The notes beneath the pieces are model-generated. The model had not been told where the DNA came from. It saw only the letters and a list, made by a program, of their open reading frames with translations, and did not search any database. Below, piece by piece: positions 1 through 10,368 of a stretch of 64,000 nt of DNA (within the stretch, counting starts at the first letter, position 1; every line of letters begins with the position of its first letter). Position numbers and translations under genes: made by a program. Location: the NCBI GenBank assembly GCA_963210315.1, contig OY723310.1, positions 1,488,001-1,552,000 on the forward strand. The letters are read 5' to 3'. This DNA is from Rhynchopus euleeides. Taxonomy: Eukaryota; Euglenozoa; Diplonemea; Diplonemida; Diplonemidae.

Positions 1-1650
1 GAAAGGACAGCTCTTGCTACCAACTGATATCGCCTCCAGTCTCGGTGCCATTCGACTGGGCCCGACGCACAACGGCAGGATCGGTGCGCAAAATGCGTGA
101 CAGCAGCAGCCGCCTGGTGTTGGGGGATTAATGTTTTTTTTTGCGGTGGCCATTCCCCTAAAAGATCTTGTTCACATCATTCAGATATAGTGTTCTGTGG
201 GGACGCGCCCGCCACCCCCCTCCCCCCCACGTTCTGAGGAGGAAGGAAATATGGTACTCAGTTCTCCGCCCTCACACATGCAATGTGTGAGGGCAGCCAA
301 TCAGATGCACCGCACCCCCAGTTGAACAGAGCCAGCGTCCTCAGCGCCGAGATTTTTCAGAGCAGGGCTGCCCTGTCGCTGTCACGGGCTGAGGGCTGCA
401 CAGCTCTGAAAAAGGAGGGTGGTGGTGGTGGTGTTTAGTTTATTGGCGTACAGCTGGAGGCACAGTGCCCCGTTGTAGGATTTTTTTTGAAATATCTTTT
501 TTCAAGACTTGGTGCGTCTGTGGGTGCCTCCGCCCTTTCCCCGCCGCTAGCTTCTTGTAGCCCAAAGAAAAGCAAAAAAACGATCCCTCTATGGAGGGAG
601 AAGGTGATTGTTTTAAGATTTTTTTTTGGACTCGTGTGTTGTTTCTCTGATTCCTTCTTTTTCTGCACAATCAAGCTTGTTCCGATATCAAGGATAGCCC
701 GACCCTGCATAATACTTTGCAGCGACGAGGTTATTAATTGCGTGCGCGATGGTGTGCAGTGTAGATTGAACCTCCGGTGTTCTCTGCACCACCGCAGCCA
801 TAGAGGCAAATAATACACCCTGCCACTATGATGGGGCTGGAGGGGGTGTCAATCTAGTCACGCTTGCCATCTTTTTTGTCGCAAAAGCCCTGCCACAATC
901 AGATCGGTGTGTCCAGTGCCCCCCTCCTCTACGCGCCCCACTCCCAGTCTTGAAGAAGCTATCGCCCAAGGTTTCCTAATTGCCTTTCATCAGGGCCCAG
1001 ATTGTGTGTGTGTGTGTGAGTATGCCAGGCTTGCGAAACAATGAAGCGGGGGTTGAGGGGAGAAGGGGGGTGTGGGAGAGCGAGCTGGGAGAGCTGCCAA
1101 GAGAGAGAGAGGGGGATTCAATACTCTCTCTCTCTCCGAAATGCGCCGCCTCGCAGGTGGGAAGGGGGGGGGGGTGGTCAATATATCCGACTGTTCCACG
1201 TGCAGATGCATGAAGAAGTTATGTGTGTGAAAGCTTGCAGGTCGCCGAGCGCCACCACCCAACCAAAAAAAAGAACTGGAACTGTTTCATACCTGAATGT
1301 TGCCCGGTATGAGTATAAGGATTTTCAGAATTGCCAATAATTTTTTTTCTTGGTGGTTCAGGCCCAAATGGTGTGAACAAATATTATTTCCGGAGAAAGA
1401 AAAATACCATGGCGTGAGCCACGGATCCCAATGATGCAAATAAACGCATTTTCGGGAGGAGGAAAAAATGGACCAAAAATGGGGCTCGGGCGGGCCAGCC
1501 CATGGGGCCTGGCCCATGTCCTCAGTGTCTGTCATTGAATCTCTGGTTTTGAGGCGACGATCCAGCCCGCACTGACGAGCCTTGGCGCCCTCATCGAACC
1601 CTTGGGCGCAATTTACGCAAGTTCAGGAAGATGGACTATACCGCACAAGG
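1..1650. other. Intergenic, low complexity
   Basis: I see no gene here. The stretch holds homopolymer runs, a short TG microsatellite near 1001-1018 and CT/GA-rich stretches near 1100-1140. Open frames are short, overlap on both strands and have no codon-like composition. Confidence 0.6.
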
Positions 1651-1879
1651 AACAGATGTTCAGTACCGTGGCCTCCGGCGGCTGGGGGGCTCCGCCCCCC
1701 AGACCCCCGCGTGACGTATGCCTGTCGACCAAGCCCTTTGGGATCACATCAGGTCATGGAATCCAGAGACCGCCCTCAGGAGGACGCACCCAACTCACCA
1801 CAGAATCTGGACCCCACAAGGAACAGGTGTTCGCTACCGTGGCCTCCGGCGGCTGGGGGGCTCCGCCCCCCAGACCCCC
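1651..1879 (+). repeat. Paired copies of dispersed hairpin motif
   Basis: Two copies (1651-1707 and 1821-1879) of a ~57-bp motif recur through the window. Each begins near ACAGATGTTC, continues with ACCGTGGCCTCCGGCGG, then has a palindrome with arms CTGGGGGGC and GCCCCCCAG around TCC, and ends in ACCCCC. The ~170-bp spacing matches the pairs at 7319-7557, 21126-21360 and 33710-33952, so the pair is the mobile unit. No TIR or TSD was found around this pair. Confidence 0.85.
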
Positions 1880-3875
1880 CTGTGGACCACCTCTAAGGGT
1901 GCACCACTCTCTTCTCCAGGGGCAAACTGCATATTCCCACGTTTTCTCGTGTTTCTGTACGGGGTCTAATAAAAGATGGACTCATCCGCAGAACACGTCC
2001 GGGGGCACCATGGATTCCAATGTTCCGAAACATGCCGTTTTCGGGGGTTTTCGGGTCACCTGCGGTGCGCACGGCCCGAAAAATGGGGTGAAACAGGTCA
2101 CGAAAACCAAGAAAAAATTGAGTATAAGTACCGGGTTTTTGGCCACTTTTTGTCAGAATAAGCTTCAGGTATGAACTGTTTCCAAAAGGAATAGGCGTTG
2201 AGTTGCCCCCATTCAGACGCCAGTGTGGCGATCCGTGCACCCCTGGTGGTCACCCCATGCCAGGCCTGTTGTCTGTCTTTTGGAGGAAGGGGGGTGAACG
2301 AGTGAGTATCTTGCGCTTGCCTTTCCCCTTTCTCGAAAGATTTGCCCCGTCACACCGGCGCATGAGTCAAGAGAGAGATGGTAAGCTGTCTGACAGCAGA
2401 CTCAACAGGTGGAACAAAAAAAAGACATCGTGCCGGGTGCTGCTCGTTGCTATTGAGTGGTGCCGAGCAATCGCTCGTTTAGTTCAAAAACGAAACTCGG
2501 AATAACGACGGAGCCATTTTTTTTGTGTCAAACGCACCGTGATCACGGAAAGGCGTTCAGAACTAAGGGGGGGCAATGTTTTGTTCACCTACACCTCCAC
2601 GCCCCCACCCCCCCCAACGTGCAGGTGGCCAGAAGGTTGCACAAAGCAAAACAAAAAGAACCCCCCCCCCCCCCCCCGGCAAATCCTTTTTTTACTTTCG
2701 TCAAAATCAGAAACTAGCGTGCCGTGCACCACACCTCCCCACCCACCCCCACACCCCCCCCCCCCCCGCCCGGTTGTCGGGACACTACTGTGCCTTGAGT
2801 GACCTGGGCAGAGAGACGGGGTCAGGAATATCCACACATTTGATCTTCTCTACAACATTTTGCCCCCCCCCCTCCCCCCCATCCCCCCTCCTTCCTACCA
2901 ACCCCCCCCCCTCCTCCCCCGCACACCCCCGGCCCGATTGAATCAAAAGAAAACAGCCTTTCTTGCCTGAAAACACCCCCCCCCCCCATCTCACCTCACC
3001 TCACCCCTTCTCTCCATTGCTGGTACCCCCCTCCCTCACAGCCGATTAGCCCTCCCCCCCCCCTCCCCACAGCCACTCTGATCTCGAGTTAACACAGGCG
3101 AGGTGATGGGGGAGGAGGAGAGCGGGGGGGGGGGGGGGGAGGGGCGATGGGAGAGGAGGGAATGTCCCACCCCCCCCCCCTCTCCCTCTCCCTCTCTCGA
3201 TATATCTCTCTCGCACACGATCTCACTCTGTCCCCCCCCCCCCCCCCTGTTTGGTTATCCACTTTACTACCCAGCCCACCGCATCCCCCCAGCACTGCCA
3301 ACACCACCACGTTTGCCCCCCGTATCTTTTTGTTCACTTCTCCTCCGTTCCCCCACCCCACCCGTGGGCTTTTATACATTACAAAGGCCGCTGCCATGCA
3401 GTGCATGGCAGTGTGCATTGCACACAGCTGACATTGCGTTGACTTTTTTTTTTGATCTCTGAAGTTTGGAGCGCTCTTTGTTGTTTCAGAAAAAAAATAC
3501 ACAAAACGAACAGATTTTTCTTACCTGTATCATCCCCCCTCTCACACACTGGGCGCAGGCATGTCCAAACACACACTCCCGCACTTTGCGTGGGCTTTTT
3601 TATACATTTCAATATTTGCTTGGGCCGTCTCCTGCCGCTGTATGTTAGCAGTGGACCTCTCGTTTTCCGTCTCTCCACCACCCACAGGGACCCTGGGCAT
3701 CGTGCACAGCAGTGCAAATCATTGTCCGGCCAGAATTCAGAACACACAAGAGAATTCACGCACACACACGCACACACCGCGCGCGGTGTTGATTGATTGT
3801 GGCTACTCCCTTAGCAGAAGAGTAGCACAATTCAAGGGCTGGGCAGGATGGCACCTCGCCTTTAAAACTGGGTTC

Positions 3876-3876
<1 letters not shown>
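1880..3876. other. Intergenic, poly-C/poly-G rich
   Basis: No gene is seen. Several C tracts longer than 12 bases occur between 2590 and 3250. The apparent frames are proline-, glycine- or arginine-rich translations of these tracts. Confidence 0.6.
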
Positions 3877-3917
<41 letters not shown>

Positions 3918-3918
3918 C
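3877..3918 (+). repeat. (AAC)n microsatellite, about 14 units
   Basis: This is an uninterrupted trinucleotide run. It would read as polyglutamine on the plus strand, but no coding context surrounds it. A short CA dinucleotide run follows near 4008-4024. Confidence 0.95.
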
Positions 3919-4290
3919 GTCGTGTTGGGGAATCCTTCGGGAGTGCGATACTGAAGGGGAGGTGCTACTGCCCGTGCAGGGCGACACCGCCTTAAAACTT
4001 GATAACCACACACACACACACACAGTGTTGATTATACTGCACAACAAAAGAACAAACCACGCGGGCCTTGTGAGGGAGGGCGGCGGGTATCTCTTCTTCT
4101 TATACATGAGCTTGCCTTTAGTCCCCCCCACCCCCCCGCAGCCTCAGAGAGGAGAGGCTGCGTCTTTGTGTGTACATTCTGTCCCCCATCCACCCAACCC
4201 CCCTCCTCTCTCCTGCATTTCTCTGCATATTCACTCACGGTGGGATCTTGTAAATTTTACATGTATAACTACAAGTATATACATGTATTA

Positions 4291-4943
4291 CAGTGCCACA
4301 GAAAAGTTTCGAACACGATAACTTTTAAGATAATTTTAAGTTTTAAGACGAAAATCGCGGTTCGCGAAAAATTTTAAAACATTCTTTTGTTCAATACTTT
4401 GTTTCAAAGTCAAGGATCTTTCTCCGAAGTGTTTTCGGACAAAGATTTTTTGACAAGAGAGATACTAAAAATACTTCTTGACAGGACTGGACAGGTCGAG
4501 GTCATTCTATTTGCGATGTCAGCATCCAGTGGACCCGAAAAGGCCCCCATGTCGAGTGGTTTGGAGGGATGGACCGCTCGGTTGCGGAAACCACTCGACT
4601 GGGGATACCGACCCTGTTGAGGTTGGACATTCCTCTTCTGGCCTCTCTGGCCTGCGATCCGCAAACTCATCCGCTTTGGGCAACTCGCAGCAAACCTGGC
4701 GATAGGGGACAGATAGGAGTAACCTGAGTGAGGTTGAAGGATGCTGACACCCGCCTGACCCAAAGACTGCCTGTTCACAGCGCTGGAGTGTTGCACATGT
4801 GGCACATCATCCCACACACCTCTAGGAAACTCCCATGATGCAGGAAAATAACTTTTAAAACAAAACAGAAGTTTTGAGACGAAAAAACTTTCGAACGGAG
4901 AATTTTAAAACTTTTGTTCGTTCGAAACTTTTCTGCGGCACTG
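4291..4943. mobile_element. Tc1/mariner-like non-autonomous element, 653 bp
   Basis: The termini are CAGTGCCACAGAAAAGTTTC and its near-perfect inverse (CAGTGCC, then GCAGAAAAGTTTC). They are flanked on both sides by TA (4289-4290, 4944-4945). CAGTG...AAAAGTTT ends and TA duplications are typical of Tc1/mariner. It sits in the TACATGTA array of the larger element; removing it and one TA restores a normal array unit. No transposase is present, so it is a MITE. Confidence 0.85.
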
Positions 4944-5930
4944 TATACATGTATAATACTTGCATGTCAACTATTATACATGTATAATACATGTATATGC
5001 CTGAAATATACATGTAAAATACATGTATATCAAGTAAAAATACATGTATAATACTTGCATGTCAACTATTATACATGTATCTTTACTTGATATACCTGGG
5101 ACCCCCCGTGTTTAAGTCCCCCCCCTGGAGGCGATTTTCGGCCGGGGGGGACTTAAACACGGGGGGGCGGACCTAAACACAGGGGGGGCTTAAACACGGG
5201 GGTGGCACAGTGGAGACCAAGAAGACCTCTTCCTCTGCTGTCGTAGGGGGGTAATTCCGGTCCGGATGGACTTTTGGCACCCCACTTTCGACTCTGACAG
5301 CACCTGGAGGGCCTAGGGGCCACCTGATGACCCTCCAGACCAGCCCACCCCCGTGTTTAGGTCCCCCTGTGTTTAAGTCCCCCCCCTGCCAGACCCCCAG
5401 GGGGGGACTTAAACACGGGGGTAAGGGGGGGGGACTTATACACGGGGGGTCCCAGGTACATGTATTTTACATGTATATTTCATGCATTTACATGTATTTT
5501 ACATGTATAATACTTGTCATGCAAGTATTATACATGTAAAATACTTGCATGACAAGTAAAATACTTGCATGCAAGTAAAATACATGTATTTTACTTGCAT
5601 GCAAGTATTTTACTTGTCATGCAAGTATTATACATGTATTTTACTTGTCATGCAAGTATTTTACATGTATAATACTTGCATGACAAGTATTATACATGTA
5701 AAATACATGTAAATGCATGAAATATACATGTAAAATACATGTATATCAAGTAAAGATACATGTATAATAGTTGACATGCAAGTATTATACATGTATTTTT
5801 ACTTGATATACATGTATTTTACATGTATATTTCAGGCATATACATGTATTATACATGTATAATAGTTGACATGCAAGTATTATACATGTATAATACATGT
5901 ATATACTTGTAGTTATACATGTAAAATTTA
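4944..5930. repeat. TACATGTA palindrome array
   Basis: Short self-complementary units built from TACATGTA, TACTTGCATG and ATACAAGT alternate in both orientations over about 0.6 kb, interrupted by the element at 5095-5456. The sequence can fold on itself almost anywhere. It forms the interior of the foldback-like element 4236-5945. Confidence 0.85.
5095..5456. mobile_element. TA-flanked 'CCTGGGACC' element, copy 1 (362 bp)
   Basis: The TIR begins CCTGGGACCCCCCGTGTTTA, with TA on each side (5093-5094, 5457-5458). An empty version of the target is visible nearby: the array near 5808 reads GATATACATGTATTTT without the insert. Other copies are at 25236-25598 and 34919-35297. No coding capacity is present. 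Confidence 0.88.
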
Positions 5931-5947
5931 CAAGATCCCACCGTGCT

Positions 5948-7010
5948 CGTCTGTCTCGCCCCCCCCCCCCCCCCCCCCCATACCGCCTTCTCTTTTCTCT
6001 CTCTCTCTCTCTCCCCTCTCCTCCCTCGAGTGCGAGGATTCTGGCAAAAAAAATAGTAGTATCCTCGCGGTGAGGGGGCGATGCCCTTTCTGCCTTTCAC
6101 TGTCGTCTATCAAAAAAAACCGGGAAATTTTTCTATGGTTGTGGAAACAGCTATCTCCAACGATGCCATTGCGGGTTATTTTGGACCCCACTCCCCCACC
6201 TCACCAACACAATGTAACGGCGGGTCTAACAGGACAGGATGGGGTGTTCTCCTCTCCCCCTTACCCCCAGTGCCACCGAGGCTTTCCAAAAAAGTTCCAC
6301 GGGTGGGCCGTGGAGTTATGCCAAAAACAAAAGAAAATTCACAGCGGGTCATCGCAGCAAAAAGGCAGAGGGTGTTCCGTGCGAGCCCGACACTCCTTCA
6401 AAAAGATTGGAGCCCCACCTCTCTCAGGGGGGCTGCATTCACTAGAGGTGTCGTAGATCGCGAGAAACACCCCCCAGGCGCCTGTAGCGTGGTGGTGTTC
6501 TGCAAGGATTTGCACGGGGGAGGGGGGGTGCGCCGTTTCCTTCCTGCGTTGTGAGCACAAGTCTCAAAAAAAAGAAATATTTTCAAGATTCACCTATGTC
6601 TGTCACACAGTGATTCGTCGGTGGGCATCAGAGCATGCTCAGTGCTGCCTACACTATACAAAAGGTTGCCCTAAAAAGGTAAATCGTTCAAAAGGTGACC
6701 CGCGTGTGTGTGTGTGCGTGTGTGTTCTGTTCTTTCGCGCCTGGCGAATACCCCGCTGCCCTCTTATCTATCTTACTGATTTTGCGGACACACAAGTTCT
6801 GCATTGCCCTGCTGATATTTGTTTTTTGCGATACCAACCAGGACGCTAACCGTGCCCTGTGTATGATGAAACAGAGAAAGACTCGCATTTATTCTCGTGA
6901 TCTCCCACTATATCTGAATATCCAGACAGGCCGGGGTGTCCCTACCTGTCTGATGTCCCTCTTGTGGATTTGTTTGAGAAAATTATCGGGTTGGTGTATT
7001 CCTTGCGTGG
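5948..7010. other. Intergenic, no gene seen
   Basis: This stretch holds a long C tract near 5960-5980, a CT microsatellite near 5995-6013 and a TG run near 6704-6724. Frames on both strands are short and overlapping. I see no feature I can support. Confidence 0.5.
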
Positions 7011-7019
7011 GTGCTGGGG

Positions 7020-7820
7020 CAGGCCTGTCGCTAACTTTTCGATTTTGGGGATTTGGTGGGTTGACGCTCCTGTTTTGGGGGGGGATCAGGGGGGAAAACA
7101 CTAGGGGTCAATTTTTCTCGCGCGCGCTCGTGTTGTTGCCAAATTTTCCCATCGGTGGACCACTAGGTGGGCACTTCCGTGGTTCCTCTCCCGCTCCCGC
7201 CGTCGGGTGCCGGAAGAAACCAAAAAAAATGGCTTTCGGGACCATGATTTCGACGCTGCCCCCTGATATGCCACGGCCGTCGAAGCGCAAGGACTTGGTT
7301 ACTAGACGGGCACGCGAGATGGGGGGTCTGGGGGGCGTGAGCCCCCCAGCCGCCGGAGGCCACGGTAGTGAACATCTGTTCATTGTGGGCGTACAGATTC
7401 TGTGTGAGTTGGCTGCGTCCTCCTGAGGCGACTGGAGTGGTTGGATTCCCTGACCCGGTGGGAATCGAATGACTTGAGTGCGAGACATACGCCACAGGGG
7501 GGGTCTGGGGGGCGGAGCCCCCCAGCCGCCGGAGGCCACGGTAGTGAGCATCTGTTCCTGCAAAACCATACTCTCTTCGACGTCGACCCAGTGAAAGTGG
7601 GTTGACGCTTGGTCGACGCTTGGTGAGCGTCGACCCAGTGTAATAAATGGGTTGACGCTTGGTCCAGGCTTGACTGGCAACCCAGTTCCACTGGGTCGAC
7701 GCTCCAAGCCTCGACCAAGCGTCAACCCAGTCCACTGGGTCGACGCTGGGTCGACGCTTTTTTATGGGGGGGGAAACCCAAAATCACTGGGTCGACGGTC
7801 GACGCTTAGCGACATGCCTG
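7020..7820 (-). mobile_element. Element with 9-bp TSD, copy 1 (801 bp)
   Basis: The ends are CAGGCCTGTCGCTAA and, inverted, CAGGCATGTCGCTAA. They are flanked by a perfect 9-bp duplication GTGCTGGGG at 7011-7019 and 7821-7829. The second copy (20826-21690) lies in the opposite orientation. The interior has two hairpin motifs and a block of inverted units built on GCGTCGACCCAGT and GGGTTGACGCTTGGTC. A 9-bp duplication suggests a Mutator-like mechanism, but no transposase is present to test this. Confidence 0.88.
7319..7557 (-). repeat. Paired copies of dispersed hairpin motif
   Basis: Two inverted copies of the ~57-bp motif (7319-7381, 7498-7557) lie inside the 9-bp-TSD element. The first copy has a GTGA in place of the usual GGAG in the palindrome loop. 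Confidence 0.85.
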
Positions 7821-8127
7821 GTGCTGGGGAGTGTGGGGGTAGGGGGGGGGGGGAGTGGGGGAACATGAGGATTTCTCAAGTAACACTTGGGGCAAATATA
7901 GTCGAAAATGCATCGATCCCCGATGGCACAGCCTGTTCTGTCCCTCTCGGTGGAGACGTCGGACAAGGGATGTGCCACTCCCGATCCACATCGAAAAGCC
8001 AGTTACCTTTCCCGCTGGGTTTCTTTTTCTGTAACTTGTTGTAAACCACTCTACTGAACCTTATCTTGACTTTTGTTTGGACCCTAATTTTATGCATCAT
8101 AGTCTGGCGAGGTCTTCACGGTGGACT

Positions 8128-8264
8128 CCAGCGGCCCTAGCGGGAGTCTGGGAGCGGGAGTCTGAGAGGGTGTCAAAGACTCCCGCTAGCGGGAGTCCAG
8201 ACTCCCGCTAGCGGGAGTCTATACTCCCGCTAGGGGGAGTCTGACTCCCCCTAGCGGGAGTCTT
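8128..8264. promoter_or_regulatory. Subterminal palindromes, left end
   Basis: Six or so units of AGCGGGAGTC / GACTCCCGCT in alternating orientation form perfect 20-bp palindromes, for example GACTCCCGCTAGCGGGAGTC. They are likely transposase or accessory-protein binding sites. Copy 2 lacks one 22-bp unit here, which shows that the unit number varies. Confidence 0.7.
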
Positions 8265-8404
8265 TTCACCTATTTTCATCCATTTTTCCCATGATATAGT
8301 TACAGTCTACTGGCGTGGGGGGTAAAATCATGCGGGGGGAAGGTGGAAGAGGGATGGGGAGGGGCTTGTTTTGCTTCTGTCAGTTTCCCCGGACTCTGGA
8401 CTAC

Positions 8405-10165
8405 CTACCTATCCTCCTGGTAGCGGCTGCACCTGCGGAGGTGAGCGGTTAGAATTTGAGGTGTCAAAGTGCGGCCGTCGCCTGTCGTAGTTGTGTTACA
8501 CCTTGGGCAAGACAAACCATCCTGCAGGCTTTCCTCATCTTCTTCGTCAGAACTGTCATCCCCCTCCTGCTGTGCGCGTTGGTCAAGCGTGCTCAAAGTC
8601 GCCTCGGATGACACGAATGGTGTGAAAGTCGCCCCCAGCGGGATTGGCATTTTGCACAAGCAGAGCGATAATTTGCGGTGTCCTTCGGGGAACCGGAACA
8701 GGAAGTAGGGCGCGCTGCTGGGTTCAACGAAGTCCTGTGTGTTGCAGTGCACAAACCCCTTCTGCAGCTGTGTCAACTGTGTGCAAAGAACATACACAGC
8801 CAATCTATGAGCGTGTCGGGTGTGCAGACACGGACACAGAATGACTTCTCTATACCCGAGGATCCCGTCCTGCGACAGGTGCGCAACCTTCCAAGGCATG
8901 CCCGATTCGCGCCGCTTCTCTTCTGCCATTGCAAGATCTCTCTCGTAAGTTGCGGAGCTGGCGATTGTAACGGCATCTTTCTTGCGATGTCCGTTCTCTG
9001 CTTCTTCAAATTCGTCGTTGTTCTGCAGAGGCACTGCATCTTCTGGAGCCCACCAATGATGGAGACTGTGTACGTAGGCATTGCGCGTTGATCCCTTTTC
9101 GGCATGCTCCATCAACCAGTGAAATATATGCCCTGAGATCCGAGCACGCAAGAAGGGAATCCGGGCTGACTCATCCTTGCATCCCCAGAAGCGCCAGGGG
9201 ATGTCTGCATACCGGAAATGCATGAGGTCTGCAAGGGAGACAAAGAGGTAGCGGAACAAGCCCTTGTAGGTGGTGTCCTGTGACATGGCAAGCACGACCT
9301 TCCGGAACTGAGCACCTGTCCCATTCTGCGACACATTCAGTGCAAGGTTTGTACAGGTCTTGTCGAATATTTTTTTTGTTGTCTCATCCAGTACCCTGAT
9401 CAGCCGCATGGCGAGCCCCTTGCAGTCATGGAGTGCTGGGGTGACGTAGCGGGCATTGGGAGGCACACCTGCCAAGAGGGAGGGGTAGCCAGCCTCTTTC
9501 ATCTCAGAGAGAGTCAGGTGCGGGTATCGATGCACCTGTTGATACCAGCGTTCTTCTGGGATGTCGCACAGTGAGCATCGGTGCCCTCGCCCCCCGCATC
9601 GCCTCATTGTTGCCCACTGCTCAGCATGGTCGGCGGTTATTCTTGCTATGGACACACTCGCGACATGCACCCCTCGGAAGATTTTCGCTTTGTGCAGCCT
9701 CATGATCTGTTGCAGCAACGCGTGATTTTGGAACAGCTTGTGATCACCTTTCGGAAGGTCTGAGAAAGTAATACCCGGCGCAGTCATCGTGTTTTCGGGA
9801 TTGATGACCCCGAGAGACAGACGGACACGTGCGTTATCGGAACGTAATGAATTACGTGGCGTGTATCCGTCCGTGTACATGACGCCGAGAAGTGGCACGC
9901 TACACTGCATTGTCGATGATTCTCCCGCCTCTTCTTCGAGGAACTCAAATGCCCCGAGCAAACCACGGGAAAGGCGCCATTCAACACGTTCGCAGGCAGG
10001 CTTCTCCATTTCGCGGAGTCGCTTTCGTGACACACCCAGGTTCTCACCAACACGCTCCTTATGAAGCTGGTTGACCTTGGCGAGTGTCCGTTGAGACATC
10101 CGAAGGGCATGCCGGTTGGCAGCAAGAGTCTCCCCGACACTCTTCGCTTCATTTGCATTCGACAT
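8405..10165 (-). CDS. Putative DDE-type transposase of CACGG element
   Basis: This is a 586-residue protein that likely cuts and joins the element ends in the nucleus. I chose the ATG at 10163-10165 (A at -3); the frame is open further upstream only to a GTG. Visible landmarks are an N-terminal basic helical region, MYTDGYTP near residue 100 with an Asp followed by Gly as in many DDE catalytic cores, then RITADHAEQW followed by GGRGHRCSLCDI (a second Asp and a CxxC), and LHDCKGLA. The order Asp-Gly, Asp, CxxC and a conserved His resembles EnSpm/Transposase_21-type proteins from memory; I cannot align it. The C-terminus has an acidic stretch DDSSDEEDEE and a zinc-finger-like pattern CPRC...H...C. 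Its stop is TAG. Confidence 0.65.
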   Translation of the reverse strand: MSNANEAKSVGETLAANRHALRMSQRTLAKVNQLHKERVGENLGVSRKRLREMEKPACERVEWRLSRGLLGAFEFLEEEAGESSTMQCSVPLLGVMYTDGYTPRNSLRSDNARVRLSLGVINPENTMTAPGITFSDLPKGDHKLFQNHALLQQIMRLHKAKIFRGVHVASVSIARITADHAEQWATMRRCGGRGHRCSLCDIPEERWYQQVHRYPHLTLSEMKEAGYPSLLAGVPPNARYVTPALHDCKGLAMRLIRVLDETTKKIFDKTCTNLALNVSQNGTGAQFRKVVLAMSQDTTYKGLFRYLFVSLADLMHFRYADIPWRFWGCKDESARIPFLRARISGHIFHWLMEHAEKGSTRNAYVHSLHHWWAPEDAVPLQNNDEFEEAENGHRKKDAVTIASSATYERDLAMAEEKRRESGMPWKVAHLSQDGILGYREVILCPCLHTRHAHRLAVYVLCTQLTQLQKGFVHCNTQDFVEPSSAPYFLFRFPEGHRKLSLCLCKMPIPLGATFTPFVSSEATLSTLDQRAQQEGDDSSDEEDEESLQDGLSCPRCNTTTTGDGRTLTPQILTAHLRRCSRYQEDR

Positions 10166-10368
10166 GGTTCGATGGCATGGGTCTTGAAAATACCCCCTGT
10201 GACACCTGTGAGAGCGAGTGTGAGTGGAGCCGAATAAGGTTGCAACACACACACCACGTCAGATGTAGCCAAGCGAAAAAACTGTCGATGTTTTGGAGTG
10301 TGGGGTTTGTGGCTTCCATGACAGTCTGATCATTCAACTTCCGCAGGCTGATGCACAGCCAACTTCCC

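Larger units (their letters stand above)
4236..5945. mobile_element. Non-autonomous CACGG-ended element with nested insertions
   Basis: The ends are inverted repeats of about 50 bp starting CACGGTGGGATCTTG. They are flanked by a 2-bp direct repeat CT (4234-4235 and 5946-5947). The first eight bases, CACGGTGG, equal the termini of the 3.5-kb two-gene element at 8117 and 51439, so it may be moved by that transposase. The interior is a dense array of TACATGTA-type palindromes with a Tc1-like element (4291-4943) and a TA-flanked element (5095-5456) inserted in it. It has no coding capacity. Confidence 0.75.
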
